A DNA stretch of 64,000 bases from Paracyclopina nana (Eukaryota; Arthropoda; Copepoda; Cyclopoida; Cyclopettidae), in the NCBI GenBank assembly GCA_019096065.1, contig JAGUCH010000005.1:2418001-2482000 (forward strand), in the 5' to 3' direction. Positions 60,401 to 64,000 of this stretch are shown piece by piece. Numbering within the stretch: the first letter of the stretch is position 1; every line of letters starts with the position of its first letter. Position numbers and translations under genes: made by a program. The notes beneath the pieces were generated by a model, which was not told the origin of the DNA, made no database searches, and saw only the letters and a list, made by a program, of their open reading frames with translations.

Positions 60401-63400
60401 CACTTCTACAACTAGACACTTGGGAAGAGTTGAAGAAAATCGATGAAAAACATACTATCTGTACAGAGAGCACTAGTGTAATTAGCCATTCACTTCTGCT
60501 GATGCCCTTTTTGAGCCGAAACCCCTTTTGCCTCAGATGAATATTGCAATAGCCTCCTTTTTGTGCCGCACGCATAATGGGGCCAAGTAAATTACCCGGA
60601 ACGGCTCTTGTTTTCCTAGCTTGAAAATGAAGTTTGGCCCATTTAAATTCCCTACTGCAGCAGCAGCAGCCGCCATCTTGTTATATTAATCCCAAGATCG
60701 TCGAGCTAGATATTACACTGCTCTTTTCTCTGGCTCTGTAAAAAGATTACGCGCACATATTCCAGTTTGTATGTTTTCATGGCTCTTTTTGCCTGAAAAA
60801 TGTCTTTTCTTTGGCAGCGAGCTTTTGCGTGAATAATGAGATTGCCGTATTAAGTCAGTGGATTAGTCAAAGCTCATTAGCTAGCGCTGTATTTAAGTAT
60901 ATGTTGTTGCTCTGTTGTTGTGCTCAATTTTCGCCATTTGAGGCTCCGCCAGCAGCAGATGTAGTGCAACATTGTACTTTATTTGAGAAACTTTGTAGAG
61001 AAGGACAGCTCTTAAATTACTTGCATTGTTGCCCATCTCTGCTGTTCTTTTTTTGTGAGCGTTTGTGTACCAAGCAGCCTCTCATTTCAGTTTTATTTCT
61101 CCTGCTGCAAAATGTCGTCGTATGCTAAGCTTTCGCAACAGCAGTAGTTGTAGCTAGGGAGGTGCCCGAAAAGGGCCTTTGAGGTTATTTTTTCTTGGAG
61201 GTCAACTTTTGTTTGTCAAAGGGACACAGGATTTTCCCAAGGGACTAGAGTGGAGTTGCGGATTTCCTGCACAGTAGCAGTTTCTAATGATGATTTAGAG
61301 GAATATACTATATGGCAAACTTCTATGCCATATATGTAGTTGCTGTACGTAATGCAGAAGAAGTTATTTGTGAAGTAGCTGTTGTTGTAACAGAAGTAGT
61401 CGTTCTATGAAAAATACTCGTACACGACAAACACACACGTACACCTGTAAAGCAGTTAATAGGTCCTCAGATTATCGAAAAAAGCTCTTTCAGCACATCT
61501 GTGCTGCACTGCATTGTAAAATTACTTTTTTGTCTGCGGCATATTGAGTCGTGGTGAAAGTTGCCTTTAGAAAGTGGGGCCTTCTATCACTCACGTTTGT
61601 CTAGTATAGAAGTGCATTGTATCCTGTTGATGTAATGCTTGGCTTCCATTCTGATGTCAATTCATTGCAGTATTTATCCCTGTATAAAAGTTTTGGGCTT
61701 TGCTGCTGTTGGTACGTGAAATGGCTGCGCGCATAATTGATGGCTTTGGTACTTTTTCCTTAGTTGTGGTGGCTTCACAGTTGGGGAGAGAGAACAAATG
61801 ACACCACTCTTACAGTTAAATGTCTGCAAAAGAAACCAGAAAACCCGGGGAGATTCTCACTTCTAGCCTGGAAACTTTTATAATTGCGGAGATAAATGCG
61901 CGAGTCTTTGCATACAGAGGAACGGAAGAGAGTTTCCTTTTTAGGTTATCACGACCGAAGCAAGAAAACTTTATTATTTTGAATTTCCCGCGCGAGGCGT
62001 GGAGTGTTTAGATTGCCATCAGCTGTTTGTTGTTATTATGCCAGTGCACGTGCACTGAGTTGCGTTCGCTCAATATAAACATCTTTGTGATCTTTTGCTG
62101 AGGGAGATTTTTTTTTTTTTTGCAAAGCCTGCTAAGTAAGGTTTCGGATATCCGAAGTCCTTCTTATGAAAGCTTTCACACGATGACTCTGCCTGGGGCG
62201 AATGGCCAAGAGGAGAATTGCTTCCGAAAGAAACAAAATTCAAGTTATGACATTTTTCCGCAATAAACAGCAAGCAGCCTCCTTTGTGTATTACGCATTA
62301 AAATCCTCTCAAAGACCAAACTTTTGACTATAGCAGCTGAGTGAACGCAATTACTTAGTTGAAAATCAGGGCTCAGTTTCGCTGCCGTTGTCCTTATTAA
62401 TTATTCATTCAAGCAGCTCACAAAAGAGAGGGAGAGAGAGGGGAGAGAAAGTCAATTGTTGGAAAAAAGTATTTCATTCATAAATAGTATACAGCCAAAG
62501 GTTGCGTTCAGTTGCTTTAGTATTGCTTCACATATTTTGCGATGGAAGCAGATAGCATTTTCAATATGGATACCCATGGATTCTTTGATTTTGAAGAATG
62601 CCAAATTTCTGAGGAACTTCGTGGAATTCAACTCGAAATTGCAAACTTTGTCAACGAATTTCTCCTCCACAAAAGCTTTGACACATCTTCACAGTACTCA
62701 CACACTCTTCAAACAAGTTCCTTTCAGTTGTAGCAAAAAGTATTCTATATGCTCATAGTTCATGCTATCCTGGCGTTTGCTATATTGAATATGGCAGCCA
62801 CTTTTCGTAATAGTACAGCCAGCAGCGGGAAAAGTTAGCAATGTCACTTTTCTATTTGTGCACGGGGGGTTCCCCCTGAAATGGCGTGATTACAAGGCAT
62901 GAAGATGTTGTTGAGGTCTTGTCGGTTAGGCATTAAGGGGCGTTTCTCCAATAAAAGCCGTAGATTCCTCCGGCCATAAACAAAAGCTGCCTCCTCTCTG
63001 TTGCTTTCCCAGGGCCAAACGGGGAAAAACCACCTCGAGGAGGCTTTAGGGCAATATCCCTTTATTGTTACGAGAGAAATTCGATGGTGGTTTGTGGTGG
63101 GCAGAATGGCATTCTCATAATCAGCAGCAGCTCTAGGGAAGAAAACTCAGCTAGCTGTTGGACCTAGATAAGCCCATTAAGCTCAATTTTCTTCGTGATT
63201 AGCGCCATAAAGGCTGACACTGGGATTTCCTGCCAGGAAAAATGAATTTTAAGTGGAAGCTGACGATGATGATGGCAAAGGACCAAGAATATAATGTGAC
63301 CCAACTTTTTTCTCCTTCAAAGCCCCTTGAGCCATGTCCTGATTTCGTAATTTTTATTTCCTTGCTCCTTAGATTGTAAAGGCTCCCTTTTTCTTTGTAG

Positions 63401-64000
63401 CTCTCAACCGAATGCTACTGCTGTATACAGTATATGGGAGCAATCTGTTCTGATGCTGAATTCTTGCCACAAGGGGCCAGTTTTGGCTGCTGCTGCCACT
63501 GCAAATTAGGTAGCAGGGTGCAACCCAGATTTAATAATTGAAAGCCTCTTTGTGCACACAATGCACTCTGACAGCAGTGGCCCAAAGCCTGATATAAACT
63601 GTTGAAATTCAAAAAGAGCTGCTGCTCTAGCCTTGTAGTAAAAGCTAGCCAGCTAATAAATAATAATGGGCAACAACTGGCTACATTTCCTCTGCTGTAG
63701 TACACTAGTGACCTCATAAATAACTTGAAGTGGCGCACTGAGCTGGATTGGAGTTGACAACTTTCACTACACCAACCTGCACAGAAACTTGGCAGGGTCA
63801 GGATGAGAGAGAGAGACAATGATTTGATTAGTTCCGTGCACAGGCACACAGGGGCAAATATACAGGAAATGGCACCTCAACAATAGACATTCATTTCATT
63901 CTCCTTCAATGCATCCATTGTTGAGCCTTTTGTGTCAAGCCAAAGAAGTCATCTTCATAGGTTTCCCATTTCATTTTTTATGCTGCATTCAATGTTACCT
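57462..64000. other. Probably first large intron of the nicotinic receptor gene
   Basis: No further receptor exon or other gene could be supported. The stretch contains a TG dinucleotide tract (58922-58938), a poly-T run (about 62109-62122), a GA-rich tract (about 62426-62448) and scattered CAG/CTG triplets. Open frames are short and without motifs. Confidence 0.45.

Noticed and set aside
62456-62758. Overlapping open frames on both strands near a GA-rich tract
   Set aside because: They are short and mutually antisense, with no conserved motif. Probably chance within the nicotinic receptor intron.

Overview
This is a nuclear window from an invertebrate, almost certainly an arthropod. Genes are split by GT-AG introns. 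The tachykinin precursor carries FVGMRamide and FLGMRamide peptides, and the NMDA receptor subunit has arthropod-type GluN2 features. The gene set is a standard animal one, with no bacterial operons or CRISPR. I cannot name the species. I rebuilt the gene models by hand from splice signals and checked that codon phase closes across the junctions of each model.

Layout. (1) 1-4222, minus: a mosaic secreted serine protease (signal peptide, Gly/Pro-rich stretch, PAN/Apple, fibronectin type II-like module, Thr-rich linker, trypsin domain) that runs off the left edge. Its last visible intron holds a plus-strand two-exon gene (260-1499) whose 3' end is antisense to the protease exon carrying the catalytic His. 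(2) 8229-8711, plus: tachykinin precursor. (3) 9497-17775, minus: a complete fat facets/USP9X-type deubiquitinase of about 2534 residues. (4) 19296-23173, plus: a complete DNA ligase I of about 929 residues, with a PIP box, E2F-like sites near its start and an in-frame upstream ATG that would add an Arg-rich, presequence-like extension. (5) 24172-25335, minus: an unrecognised intronless membrane protein built on exact 99-bp/33-residue tandem repeats. (6) 26271-40344, plus: an NMDA receptor GluN2-type gene of about 18 exons. Its introns contain a tRNA-Lys-like sequence and a 145-bp near-perfect hairpin. (7) 40495-49668, minus: an unrecognised gene of about 1153 residues with a very long coiled coil, a compact HDGRP-containing module and a C-terminal membrane segment. 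It is convergent with the receptor gene, with 151 bp (40345-40494) between or including the two stop codons. (8) 57258-57461, plus: the N-terminal coding exon of a nicotinic acetylcholine receptor subunit, the rest of which lies beyond the right edge.

Three neural signalling genes (tachykinin, GluN2, nAChR) share the window with housekeeping genes (deubiquitinase, ligase). This is ordinary eukaryotic neighbourhood rather than a functional cluster. The least explained items are the 33-residue-repeat membrane protein, the coiled-coil/HDGRP membrane protein, the nested antisense gene and the intronic hairpin.
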